Assembly (NCBI GenBank): GCA_033063855.1
Contig: CP093831.1
Coordinates: 19,220,001-19,284,000, forward strand
Source: Smittia aterrima
Taxonomy: Eukaryota; Arthropoda; Insecta; Diptera; Chironomidae
Length of the DNA stretch: 64,000 nucleotides
Reading direction: 5' to 3'
Each line of letters starts with the position of its first letter. Within the stretch, counting starts at the first letter, position 1. Below, in pieces: positions 23,601-34,604 of this stretch. The notes beneath the pieces were generated by a model that ran no database searches, was not told where the DNA came from, and saw only the letters and a program-made list of their open reading frames with translations. The position numbers and the translations under genes are program-made.

Positions 23601-25564
23601 AATGACAGAAGAGTGGTCAACGTGACATGAATCAATTTGTTCATATTCATCAATAAGCGCGTCCTCCAAATCATTGCTCGCTCTAAAATAATTAACCCTT
23701 AAAGACTTTGCTCATCATCCTCATACTCTCATTTTGTTTTGTGATGAACAAGTGTTGTGTAAATATTTTTCTGTACTTTTTTACATGTTTCGAGCAGGAC
23801 ACTCTCGGATGTCACCGTATTCTTGTTAATGTTGTGTCGTTGTCTCGTTCACAAAAAATATTTCTTTCTCGGTTCTAATATTAAGAAACGTGTCTAGGAA
23901 AGACGCGTGCGTTCGACCCCAAACGACGAACTCACGCTGCGACAATGTGAACAAACATTTGTATTTTTCTTCTCTCTTCTTTTTCAATTTCCTGATGCTC
24001 TCAATCAAGGATTGGACGTCGTTGGTACAGAGCCTTGTCGATTCGGGCTGTACCATTTCCGCGGAAGTTAAGGTTCGCGACCGAAACATTTCAAATCAAA
24101 CTTAAACTTTTTAATCTTCTCAATTTCTTTCACGAAAGAGTTTTTTTCTTTTGTTACTTTTGAAGTTTTTTTTCTTTCTCTTGGTAGTTGCAAGCTAATT
24201 TTGCTGCATATTCTAGTTTCGATGGTAGAAATGTTCATAAATTGCGTTATAACCAATTACATGATTAATGAACATATCTTACCTAAAAAAATCTTCAACT
24301 ACCGATCAATGCTTAAAGTTACGTTCCTTTGATGACTATTTCCTTTTGTAGACTTTTTCATTTTTTAACGCTTTTGAAAAGCTGGTTATGGTTAGCTGGA
24401 TATCGAAAGCTTCACATTACTTAGCTTTAAGGAGTAAACAAACTATTCGGCATTAAACAGAATTTTTAGAAATTTTTAGAATTGTTGTTGGATGTTCATT
24501 CGATTTTCCATTCATTTCATTTTCAATAATCTCATTTCATGCTTACTGTTGAAAGCTGTGCTATTTTTTCATTTTCCATCTCGATTTTAATGTTTTAAGT
24601 CAGATTTACTTGATGATTATGTATTTGGCTTATTTGGCTTCGTAAAATTCCTTGAAAGTCTAAAAGTAGCTCTGACTGAAATGATTTTTTACTGGCGTTA
24701 AGAACATAAAAATATTAATTCACTGTCACGTGCTCATCTCACGTGTACTTCTTTCTTTCACGCAACTTGCAGGTTGACTCCCCTCTTCCCGACTATATTA
24801 CATCGACTACGGATCAAAATTATTCACAGGTTGGTAAATATAAATATTATTATTTCCACTATATTCATATCTCTGCTTCTCTCTGTTTTTCTTTAGATGA
24901 ATGACAACTATAATGGAATGATGGATGAAAGCCCGAATCGACAAAGTCCAACAAATCGTTCGAGCACACCTTCGCGGACCAATGCACAGAACAACCACAA
25001 CTCTAACCACATGAATCATCAATCTCCGGGCAGCAACAGCAGTCATCAGACAAATAATGGAACAGGAAGCCCGCATAGTCCGCTCAGCAATGACTACGAC
25101 AACATGAGCTGTGACAACTTAAGAAGCAACCTGATTATGGGATCATCGGCACTAGATGGTGCCTTACTTAACGGCGTTGGAAGTGGGAATGGTATTAATG
25201 ATATTATGCTAGGTGGTGGTTTAGGCAGTGATTCAAGCTCAAAGCTGATAACATCGAGTAGTGCGTCACATCAAACATCGCTTATGACATCGCAAACATC
25301 GCCATCACATCATCTCAATAACACTCAAACGACTGCAAGCATACCGGAAATTGTATTTTCAGGTTAGCGAAGCTTCTGAAAATTATGAGCTTTGAATTCA
25401 TTAAATTTTTCGCAGATTACTCGTCTGGTTCTGAGTTTGCACGTGACTTTCAATTTACTGTCGATAACTTCCTTGAATTGGGAACGACGGAGTTGCAGAT
25501 GTTCGAGAACGCCAACATCATCGATCCAACAATTGAAGATAGCTTTAGACGTGATTTATATTAA
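17680..25564 (+). CDS. Crtc: CREB-regulated transcription coactivator (CRTC/TORC)
   Basis: Thirteen exons keep phase: 17680-17793, 20079-20201, 21739-21850, 21904-22064, 22121-22407, 22466-22631, 22689-22898, 22980-23195, 23259-23395, 23452-23530, 24773-24829, 24897-25362 and 25416-25564, for 758 residues. The N-terminus MANPRKFSEKIALLNQKEAE is the CREB-binding coiled-coil domain. Exon 2 contains SRSLPNVNAPIIDIN, matching the conserved GGSLPNVNQI segment. Exon 4 carries YLSPPDESSWRRTSSDSAIH, the SIK phosphorylation/14-3-3 site. Exon 6 has GSLPDLTLVHYQQSPLSTP, and exon 11 SPLPDYITSTTDQNYSQ. The C-terminal activation domain ends NIIDPTIEDSFRRDLY. CRTCs shuttle to the nucleus when calcineurin removes SIK phosphates and then coactivate CREB. 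The middle is Gln/Asn/His/Ser-rich. The first two introns are 2.3 and 1.5 kb. A possible cassette exon lies at 24010-24072. Confidence 0.95.
20379..20427 (+). repeat. GA-rich low-complexity tract
   Basis: A run dominated by GA dinucleotides and G blocks lies in the second intron of Crtc. Such tracts can bind GAGA-type factors in flies, but nothing else here supports a regulatory role. Confidence 0.6.
24010..24072 (+). other. Possible cassette exon of Crtc (21 codons)
   Basis: A pyrimidine-rich tract and AG at 24008-24009 precede 63 bases that are open in phase 0 (beginning DWTSLVQSLVDSGC), followed by GT at 24073. Both flanking Crtc exons meet in phase 0, so inclusion would add 21 residues without a frame change. 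The stretch is richer in GC than the intron around it. The donor (GTTCGC) is weak and the opposite strand is also open. Confidence 0.3.
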
Positions 25565-27793
25565 ACTGGAGTTTTATTACAGAAACTTTTTCCTTCTTCA
25601 AACAGAATTTCTTTTTCATCAACTCTAGTTAAGACAACTAAGAAGAGAGAGATAACACATCCTTTATGGAACAAAGAGACAAAAACTTAATGATGGAACT
25701 TCTAAGCTTAAATCAAATCAACGATCTAATCGACCGTGTGGTTAAAAAGAAATTTATGAACGTTAGTTTACTCAAATTCCTTCTCGAGAGAAAAAAAAAC
25801 AACAATGATTGATAAATAATTCGGAAACACAAGTGAAAAGTGAATCTATTTTTGTAAATTATGAAAAAATCGTTGCATTTTAATTTGACAAATTACGAAA
25901 AAAAAGAAAGAAACAATTCGGGTCAATTAGCGAGGCCAAAAACCAATCCAATTAAAAAGAAAGCTTAATTTTTAAAACATGGATCCACCGGTTCTAAAAA
26001 AACTTAAAACGAGAAAGATCGAGCATTAGCGTGGGTGAGAATTTTTTTCTTAATGTTGAAGAGCTTCAAAAGCTCTCGGTAGCTTCAAAGTCTCTTATTT
26101 CAAGAAAACTCAAAGTTTACCGCTCGCGACACTCACGAGCCACCCACATGAAACATTTTATTGCATGTTGAGATAGAACACAAAGGATTTAGGGTATTTG
26201 ATGTTTTTCAATATAAGAGATTTTAATGATGTTTTCTGTTTCTCGACATTTTTTTATTGTTTAGTTAGTAATAAGACAAAGTAAGAGGAGTGCATGGTGC
26301 ACATTCGAGACTCCGTCTTCAGAATTGACAAGTAGATATCATAAAAGAAACGATGTTCTTTAAAAAAAACGATGTTTTTTAGTTTTCGTGCCTCCCCGAA
26401 ATAATGAAAAGTGATTTTTAGTTTTTATCCGAATCTTGCCACAGAAGTTTTAAAGCTTTCAATAATTAACTTGAAACTTTAAGGAAGCAAAAAAAATGGT
26501 TCTCGAAAGTCTCATCAAGTTCGTTTCCTCCGAAAAAAAATTAAATGTTCAAATCAATTCTAAGAAAACTTTTTCCAGCCAATTGAAGTTTAATTACAGA
26601 CACGACGATCAGAACATAAAGCAATGGTAAATCTGAGGATTTTTCACAGCTTTATTTTCTGGCCAAACTCGTGAAAAGCACAAATTCAAATCTTGATTGG
26701 AAAGAAGATGAGTCAAACGGTGTTACTTTAAGCAATTTTTCTGTAAACTCCGATTACTAAAGTCAAGATAAAAAGAATAAAATGAAAAAGTCTTTCAAAT
26801 TCAAACAATTATTTTATATTATGAAAATTTCTACATCGAAGAAATGGTGAGAGAATAAATATAATAAATACATTTTAGGGAACCACTCTGTAAATAAAAA
26901 GGTGTGCGTCGAATTTTGCACAAAAACATATTTAATGCAGCCGGCTTTTGAAGGTCACATTGATCATTCCCTATTTGTTATTTCTCTTTCCTACTCAACC
27001 CCTATTGCTTGAACAATATTTTTTAACACATCTGACATCAAAACTTAAACGAATTTTAGAGATTCTTATATAGGTTTGTGACATCACAAATTAATATTTC
27101 TTAAAAATGGGCTTCAAAACTAAAATTTGTTTGTTTATTTTGTTTGTTTTTGGTGTCGCATTCCAATTATTGTAGGGTTCCATATTAAATTTTAAATCCG
27201 TATGCCCCTGTGTGTTCAATGTTTGACGCAGTTTGAAAGCTCCGTTTGAGAACCTCAATTGCGTATTGGAAAAAAACGACGGAAGATTCTACGAAGAAAA
27301 AAAAATCGGAAAAACGTGTTCAATTCCCTATAAATTTGAAAAGAATTAAAAGGCAACGGAAGATAAAGGTGTGGATCATCTAATTCAATTGAAGTTAACA
27401 GAAAAATCAGATTCTTTAGTGGAAATTCGGCGAAATTTTCCATTGTTTTTATTGACCCGATTCTGCAACAACAACGAGGAGACCTGCACGTAGCTTGCTA
27501 CATTAAAAACTCTGTAAGTCGGACTAAACCTTTCCTTGGCTGCAAACATTAGGTTTGCTTCAGATCAGGAGGAAACGAGCGATCCTCGTTTTACAGTGAA
27601 GCGAATTGCGTAAGACACGGGCAAGGTCGCGTGAGACATTTCACTGTAAAGTTACTGCGTATCACAAAAATAAACATACACGGCGAAACGATTCTCTAAC
27701 ATCGAGCGACAGAAAAAAAAGAAGTAAAAAGTAAGAAAAGCCAAAAAAGAAGTACGAAAAACCGAAAGTTGTTTTGAAAAACAAACTCGAAAA
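25565..27793. other. Intergenic region between Crtc and Pdcd4
   Basis: About 2.2 kb of AT-rich sequence holding the Crtc 3' UTR and the Pdcd4 leader and promoter. I see no coding exon. An imperfect stem-loop at 27590-27650 is listed separately. Confidence 0.55.
27590..27650 (+). other. Inverted repeat upstream of Pdcd4
   Basis: TTTACAGTGAA at 27590-27600 is the exact reverse complement of TTCACTGTAAA at 27640-27650, an 11 bp stem with a 39-base loop. The loop has two near-identical decamers, GCGTAAGACA (27608) and GCGTGAGACA (27629). It lies 140-200 bp before the Pdcd4 ATG, so it could be in the leader RNA or be a paired protein-binding site. Confidence 0.45.
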
Positions 27794-30247
27794 ATGGAGT
27801 TTCAAAAGAAGTATGATGTCGACGCTATGCTGAATGAAGTTTCGGACGATGGAGATGTGTCGGACAATATTGATACCGATGTTGACAAGGCGGTTGCCGA
27901 GAATGGTGAAAAAAATCTGTTAAAAAAGCCGCTTACTGTCGAAGAACATCGAGCGCTTCGTCGTAAAACCAAAAGAAATTTGAATCGTCAAAGCAGCAAA
28001 GAAGGAACTTTGGGCATGGCAGGAACGCCTAACTTTGTCGCCCCACAGAGACGCTGGAAGAATTCACGCAGATCACGCAATGGCAATGGAAGTCGTTTGA
28101 CGAAAAAATCTGGCGGAGGTCGCGGTAATTGGGGAAAAGCCGGAAGCGAATTACTTGAAGAATATGAAGTGCTTGATCAAGCTGACCCGAACTTTAACGA
28201 GGACTCAGACGTTGACAACATCGAGTTCAAAGAAATTGTGTGCACCGACAATCCAAACACTGAAGATGAATTCTTGAAAAACTTCGAGCAAGTAATGTTG
28301 GAATATTTTGAGCATGGTGACACCAGTGAAGTTGCAAAAGATATCGACGATTCTATCCGCAGTGGAACACTTCGTCCATTGGTTATCCGCAAGGCTATCG
28401 AAATGGCCTTTGAGCATAAAAATTCACACCGTGAAATGACAAGCGTGCTTATCAGCGATTTATACCAACGCTGTTTGATTGGTTCTGATTATGAAAAAGG
28501 ATTCGATATGCTGCTCAATAACTTGCCCGATCTCATCCTCGATACACCAGAAGCCGCTCATTTACTTGGCAATTTTCTCGCCCGTGCTGTCGCTGATGAT
28601 TGTTTGATGCCGAAATATGTTCATCAGCTTGCACAGAATGGTAAACATTCACCGAAGAATGGCGTCGGTAATGGTCACAATGAAGACACAGAAGTTGTTG
28701 CCAGCCGAACATTAAACGAATACGCAAAGCATGCGCTTGACTATGCCGAAGGTAAGAAGAATATTATATCAATTAGAAATTATTTTTCTAAACAACCAAA
28801 ATTTTAGGACATTTGACAGGTCAGACTGGTTGGACCCATTTGGACAATGTCTGGGGTGTAGCTGGTGGTCTTCGCCCTGTAAAAAACATTACAAAGCAAA
28901 TGGAATTGCTGTTGAAGGAATACTTGCTGTCGCGAGATCTTAAAGAAGCTCAGCGTTGCATTATCGCTCTTGAGGTTCCGCATTTCCACCACGAATTGGT
29001 TTATGAGGTAATGATTGGCTGTAAAAAATATTTAATTGTAATCAAGCTAAATTTATTTAATATTTATTTGTCCCCAGACTGTCATTATGACTCTAGAAGC
29101 TGTCAAAGAAGACACAGAAGAAGCAATGGCTAAGCTTTTGAAGTCATTGGAGCAAAGCTGCATCGCGACCATGGAAATGATTGAACAAGGATTTCAGCGC
29201 GTTTATGACGACTTGCAAGACATCTCTCTTGACATCCCTCTGGCTTACATCATCTTAGAGCGCTTCGTTCAGCGCTGCTACAATCTCGGTGTCTTATCCG
29301 AAAAGATGATGAAGAATTTGCCAACACGGTGAGTGTATAGCCTTATTAAAAATAAACAATTTGTGCAGTCTGTGTAAGAACATTGGTAGTTGTGCGACGA
29401 GTCGAAGAACAAAATACTCACGACATGTGCTTTTCGTGAGTTGTTTTTTGTCTTCTCTACTTTGAATGCCGGTCGGAATTGCGCAATTCAATGTCTAAAA
29501 AATTTCCACTTCGTTGTTTTGTCGATAAGCGCGATAACGTAAATATCCCGGCGTGTTCATATTTGTTTTGGCAATTTTTTTTAAAAAAAAAACTAATGTT
29601 ACATGAACCAGAAATGCAAGCTTAGCTTGAACTGCAATACTTGCACGTCTCGTTTCTATTTTAAGAACTGAGAAAAAAGTTGCCGGCCTTTTACCTACAT
29701 TTGAGCGCCGCAAGTTGGAGCGCAAACAAACTTGTAAACAAAATCAGCTCTATCTGCTGTTAAACAGTGAATTGCGACTTTGTTTCACGCGGTCGAAAAG
29801 ATTATTTAATTTCGAGGTCACGCAAGATTTGTTGTCGTCTGTCGCTTGTTTTCTTCTTTCATATGAACTGCCATCGAAACATATCAAAACTTTTCAGTGA
29901 AATATTTATGCATACCTGATGTAAATGTCTGTCTGTGTCCCCGCCTCGGAACTTTTCATGCAATTCAATCAAAAGTTTATGAAACACAATCGATAGACGC
30001 TCGTTGTACTCATTGCACAACTCTCTGTTCAATGACTGAAATTACGGCTGCTCATTTCTATTTTAAGGAATAATTTCCTAACAGCGAAGGATCCGAAGTT
30101 GATTCGTCCAACTTTAATGTGTTGAAAAATATTTCATTCGCTAATAATCATTTGTTTTCTATTTCTCGTAGTGGTCGCAAGCGTTTCGTTTCGGAAGGTG
30201 ATAACGGATTGATCAAGCCCTCCTATATGATGTACCGCGAATTCTAA
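27794..30247 (+). CDS. Pdcd4: Programmed cell death protein 4 homolog
   Basis: Four exons, 27794-28751, 28808-29007, 29078-29328 and 30172-30247, encode 494 residues. The N-terminal part is acidic and then basic/Gly-rich (RNA-binding-like, near residues 60-110, with KKSGGGRGNWGKAGSE). Two MA3 domains follow: the first around 155-270 (EDEFLKNFEQVMLEYFEHGD) and the second around 345-460 (ITKQMELLLKEYLLSRDLKE). The C-terminus has the conserved GRKRFVSEGD motif. Pdcd4 uses its MA3 domains to bind eIF4A, blocking its helicase and its assembly with eIF4G, and so represses translation of structured mRNAs. The last intron (843 bp) is much longer than the other two and carries a small hairpin-forming stretch near 29420-29445. 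Confidence 0.96.
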
Positions 30248-31578
30248 GAAGCAACTTCTCACATCGACAGCCAACAACTCGAGTGAGTTTGACAGTTCGT
30301 TCATCCCAATCAACATTTTTTTTCGACACATTTTTCTTCATTTTTTAACCTCAAGATTAAGTTCGTTGAATAAGAAATAACAATCTATATTCTATATATT
30401 CAATGACGATACCTGACACATTTGCATAACGATACATTTTTATTACGGTCGAAGCAGTACATTTGAAGTGTACGTATAAAAACCGTAAGATCACATTTAA
30501 TCAAACCGCGAGAATATTGAATGAAGTATCTCGAAATTGAAAATTCAATGAGCATTTTAAAACATTTAGAAAGTAAAGAATTTACTTTAGCAATTTAACA
30601 AGTTGAATACCTCAAGCGAATTAACATTTGGAAGAGCCCCTAATATGCTTGAAGTTTCGATTGTATGATTAGATTTTTCTTTCAACTTATTGATAATGAA
30701 ACTTACTGCAAATCTTTATGTAAATCTGCCTCCACCTCATAGTAGAGAATATAAATTCAAGGCTGATACTCCACGTTGATTGTAAAGCTCGTTGAATTGA
30801 CGGTCACAGTTTAGGACAAATCGCTCAAATTATTTTTGGATAGACAAGTCAATTCAGCGAGTTCGGAATTGGAGCACGCTTAAAATAGAAAAGTTTTTCC
30901 TTTTTTCAAATCGTTTTTAGGAAATTGGCTAATATTTAACGATGTTTACCGGCGAAAGCCTTTGTGGAGAAATGTCATTGGGTAAAATATTTTTATAAAA
31001 AAATTCGAGAGCAAACAAAGAGCACACAAAATTTAATAACGTAACTTTCTTAAATAAACTGTCAAGCAAAAAAAGATTCTTGAGATTCATTTGAATTCGC
31101 GAAACTCAAAGTGAATGAAGTTTCTAAATAAAGCTGCTGGACCTTTCCATTACCTTCCAAACAACTATACCCGAGTAAACCAGTGTCATAAATATACTTC
31201 TGAAGATCGTCATTAGAATCCGAATTGGAAGTCTCCTAAATTAAAAACCAGATGAGATGTCGATGAGAAAAGAAGTGAGAAAGATGCTTGAAATGAAAAC
31301 AATCAAGATTGTTTAAGACATTCTACTCACATAAAAAATTGTTTTTTACGTCATACCGAAAACTTATAAACGCTACGCATTGTCAACATCAGCAAGTGAA
31401 ATAAAAGTTACATAAAATAATTTAATCGATAAGAAAAATTGGTCGTCTTGGTTGTTATCTGATCTATGCAGAGGTGTCTTATCTTCTACGATTTTATCAC
31501 AATCAATCCGTCAAGTCTCATTCACGTCTCAGCCGTCTGACGCACAAATCATTTCCGCGTAATAAATATTTTCCTAAA
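30248..31578. other. Pdcd4 3' UTR and intergenic spacer
   Basis: About 1.3 kb of AT-rich sequence with no recognisable exon. It must contain the Pdcd4 3' UTR and the promoter of the SIAH-like gene. Confidence 0.5.
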
Positions 31579-33047
31579 ATGAATTCGAAAGTTTTGCAAG
31601 ATAAAATTCAGGAGATCGAATACGAAGCAATCGAAATGAGATTGCTGAAGAAAAGTGATAAATATCTAGAGAATGGAGATGAGAAGGAGAGAGTCGCAGT
31701 ATCTACAAGTCAGTCGACAGTTTCATTAAAGCATTACGATCAGGTAACCTTGGCCTATGAATGATTAGATTGGTTGACTTATAAGTTTATTTCCTTGATT
31801 ATTAGCTTCTCTGTGATTTACGGTGTCCTGGTTGTACGAACCTTCTTCAAGCTCCGATTTATCTATGCATGTCTGGACACTCACTTTGTAAAATGTGTAG
31901 AGTATCCGGAAAAACTTGCCCCGTTTGTGATTCTTCTTTGACTAATATTCGATCGTTTACATTGGAGAGATTGTCAGGAAAATTCCAGTTCCCATGCAAT
32001 AATCTGCGTAACGGATGCTCTGTTCGTTTGCCACTTGAATTGATGAGATGGCACGAGGAAAAATGTATTTACAAAAAAACCAGTTGCTTTATGGGAAAAA
32101 TCTGGCATGATTGTACCTGGCGAGGACGTGAGAACGATTGGCTTCAGCATTGCAAGCAGAAGCATTCGCACAAGATTCTTAAGAACAAGGATTCGCAAGA
32201 ACTTATTTGGAATTTTGAGACACTGAAACATAATGCTGGTCCTATAATCGCCTATTATTTGATTCAAAACTTCAACGAGACATTTAATTTATATCAGATT
32301 CATGAGGCTAAGCATTGTGAGTGAGAAGGAAAACTTAAAAACATTGTATAAGATTTCTTTTTGCAGCTTCGTTGACTTGGACGATAATTCTTGCCAATTA
32401 CAATACGTCACAAACTGATAAAAGCAACAAGAACAAGGAACAACAAGACGTTCCAAAGTTTTCTTTCGAGTTTGAGTTTTATAATAAGAAGGACCCAAGA
32501 TATTTGCTTGTTCAGCGGTTTCCTGTTCATTATGAAGACTCCGAAGATCTTCTCGAAGATGGCCGTTGTGTCAAAGTTTCGTTAACAGATGTGCAAAGGT
32601 TTTTAGATCATGAGCAGGTTTATGTTAAAGCTTTTAAAATCAAGAAACTATTTCAAATTTATAATCTTTCAGAATCTTTTCTATCGAGTCAAAATAATTC
32701 CCGAGCAGAAAAAGAAGGATCGTTGGGATGAATTACTGGAGAAAACAGCTCATCAGAACCAAGAGTTTGCTTTTTTTGACGATGAAGATGATCAAGTTTT
32801 TATGGACGATGAGAAGTTAGTAGTGGTGTCTGAAAACCGTCTTCACAGTTACCACAGTCGCGAAGATGATCCCCTAAAACAGATTTTTGAAAAAGAATTT
32901 ACTCCAGTTGTGACACGTGAAGAAATTTCTCGGACGATTCAAAAACCTCCGAGGAAATCTTTGTCGAATCGCAGCTCCCTCGAACGTAAGAGAAACACAA
33001 ATAGTTACAGCAGCTCGCACAGCAGCTCTATGCGATTTGATGATTAA
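31579..33047 (+). CDS. SIAH/seven-in-absentia-like RING E3 ubiquitin ligase, divergent
   Basis: Four exons, 31579-31743, 31806-32316, 32367-32617 and 32673-33047, encode 433 residues. After about 55 N-terminal residues there is a SIAH-type RING (LRCPGCTNLLQAPIYLC, then SGHSLCKMC and CPVC, roughly residues 60-98). The two-zinc-finger SIAH module follows (PCNNLRNGCSVRLP, HEEKC, CTWRG, HCKQKH), then a beta-rich substrate-binding-like region. SIAH proteins dimerise and ubiquitinate substrates with E2 enzymes. The C-terminal 120 residues are unusual for the family: an acidic patch (FFDDEDDQVFMDDE) followed by a Ser/Arg-rich tail. It is not the canonical Sina, which is shorter and much more conserved; it looks like one of the fast-evolving fly Sina-like paralogs. 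The ATG at 31579 is the first in frame. Confidence 0.85.
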
Positions 33048-33089
33048 GTTCTTTATTTGTTTCATTTCAAAAAACGGAACACAGTTCCT

Positions 33090-34341
33090 TTAATAGTCAT
33101 CAGGATGATACATTTCTGTCAGCAATCGATACACCTTCAATTAGACAAAAAAAAAATAAGTTTTTAAGAAGGTAAAAATTAGAAAAATTGTACTTACATA
33201 TGAAGGAGTGTAGCCACCACTGTTGATTGAAGAGAAAATTAATTTCTTTAAGTAAAACAACAATTTAAAACACTTACTTGCTAGAAATAAAAAGAGTGAT
33301 GAGCTCAGGAGGGACATAGTCGAAAACAGGCGCATACGCTTTTATAGATGTCGAAACTTTTGTGTTGTATGGAAGAACGCTTTCTGTGTTACCAAGTAAG
33401 TTAAAAGCTTCTTGCTCAAAATTACACAAGAATATCGGCGATAGCTTGAACATTGGCACAAGGACAACTACGGGAGTTGAATAGTGCTTAGCTGCAAGGG
33501 CTACCGTGAAAGCTCCACTAGCAGCTCGTAATCCTCCATTTGCAAGAACGCTATGTGTTCCGATAATTACTTTGTTGACTCTCGACATATAGGCGAAGAT
33601 TGCAGAGTCTGGAATCACGGTTGCATCTATCTTGGCATTCGCTAGAGATTGGGCAAGCATGTGACCGCGACAAGAAGGCGCGCATTCTGCGATAACCACC
33701 TCAAATTTTCTTTCTTTCGGTACCGACTTGAGGAATTTTTCAACGCTCTTCGAATAACCAAGAGTTAGAATAATTTCTGACGAATGAATGTGTTCGGGAG
33801 CCTGTTGAGCTAAATTGTCGAGACTAAGATGAAGCTCGTTTTCAATCTCTTGAAGATGATTTATCAAGTTTTCACGGAGATCAGCATGAAGATTCGTGTA
33901 ATCAGATTTCTTATGCGATCTCTCGCTATTCTGAGTCACCAACTTTTGAAGAGATGCTGCTTGTGAGTCATCGATTTGCTTTGCTTGCTGTGGCATGTTG
34001 AGCTCATCGTACTCTTCACGAATTATCTTTAAATTCCGTCGAATAATGTTAGCAAGAGTTGCTTCTTGAGGCAACGCGTTGTTGAGGATTTTTCCGGTTT
34101 CACGAACAATAAGCATTAAATCATCAGCTGTCGTCCAATTTGAGCTTGTTATAATTGTCAACAGAAGATTAAGCATTTGCTGCGAGATTGTAAACGATCC
34201 CACGAGTTTTCTAAATATTTGAAATTGAAATCACCATCAATTTTATGAAATTAACGAGTTAAACTTTATTACTCACCCAACTTTGACGTCATGGATAAGC
34301 TGCGCGAGCTCCTTAGTAAGATATTGATTGTTTTCTACCAT
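33090..34341 (-). CDS. eIF2Bbeta: Translation initiation factor eIF2B subunit beta
   Basis: Four exons, 34341-34277, 34210-33278, 33219-33198 and 33134-33090, encode 354 residues, close to the human 351. Landmarks are GKLVGSFTISQQ near the start, EVVIAECAPSCRGHMLA, VNKVIIGTHSVLANGGLRA, AAKHYSTPVVVLVPMFKLSP and VFDYVPPELITLFIS, then GGYTPSYVYRLLTEMYHPDD at the C-terminus. Together these single out the beta subunit. eIF2B is the decameric guanine nucleotide exchange factor for eIF2; beta belongs to the alpha/beta/delta regulatory core that senses phosphorylated eIF2. Exon 3 is a 22-base microexon. The stop is 42 bp from the stop of the convergent SIAH-like gene, and a minus-strand AATAAA (plus 33052-33057) lies between the two stops. 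Confidence 0.96.
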
Positions 34342-34604
34342 TTCGAGTGTTTGGCTATAAGAATAATAAGAATTTCCTAAATTTTATGAGAACGTAAACA
34401 TTCAATAACAGAGCCAAATTAGAAAAAGACAAGAAAACTTTTTATCCGAATTTCTTGAATTATCCGAAGTTGCAACTTGTTTAAAAGCGCTTCTCAGGCT
34501 AAAAGAAAAATTAAAGAAAAATACGAGAAATCATGTTTATTGAGTAGCTTAACGCTAAAAAACTATTGTATTGTCCTCATAAAGACTAATTCCACATTTT
34601 CAAG
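34342..34604. promoter_or_regulatory. Bidirectional promoter between eIF2B-beta and SMC3
   Basis: Only 263 bp separate the two divergent start codons, so the core promoters and leaders of both housekeeping genes must fit here or overlap. No TATA box is evident. The sequence is AT-rich without repeats. Confidence 0.6.

Noticed and set aside
23880..23925. GTTCGACCCC resembling a tRNA B box
   Set aside because: No A box and no cloverleaf can be built around it.
23890..24105. Reading all of this 71-codon plus frame as a separate gene
   Set aside because: Only the 24010-24072 part has exon-like boundaries; the remainder is intron.
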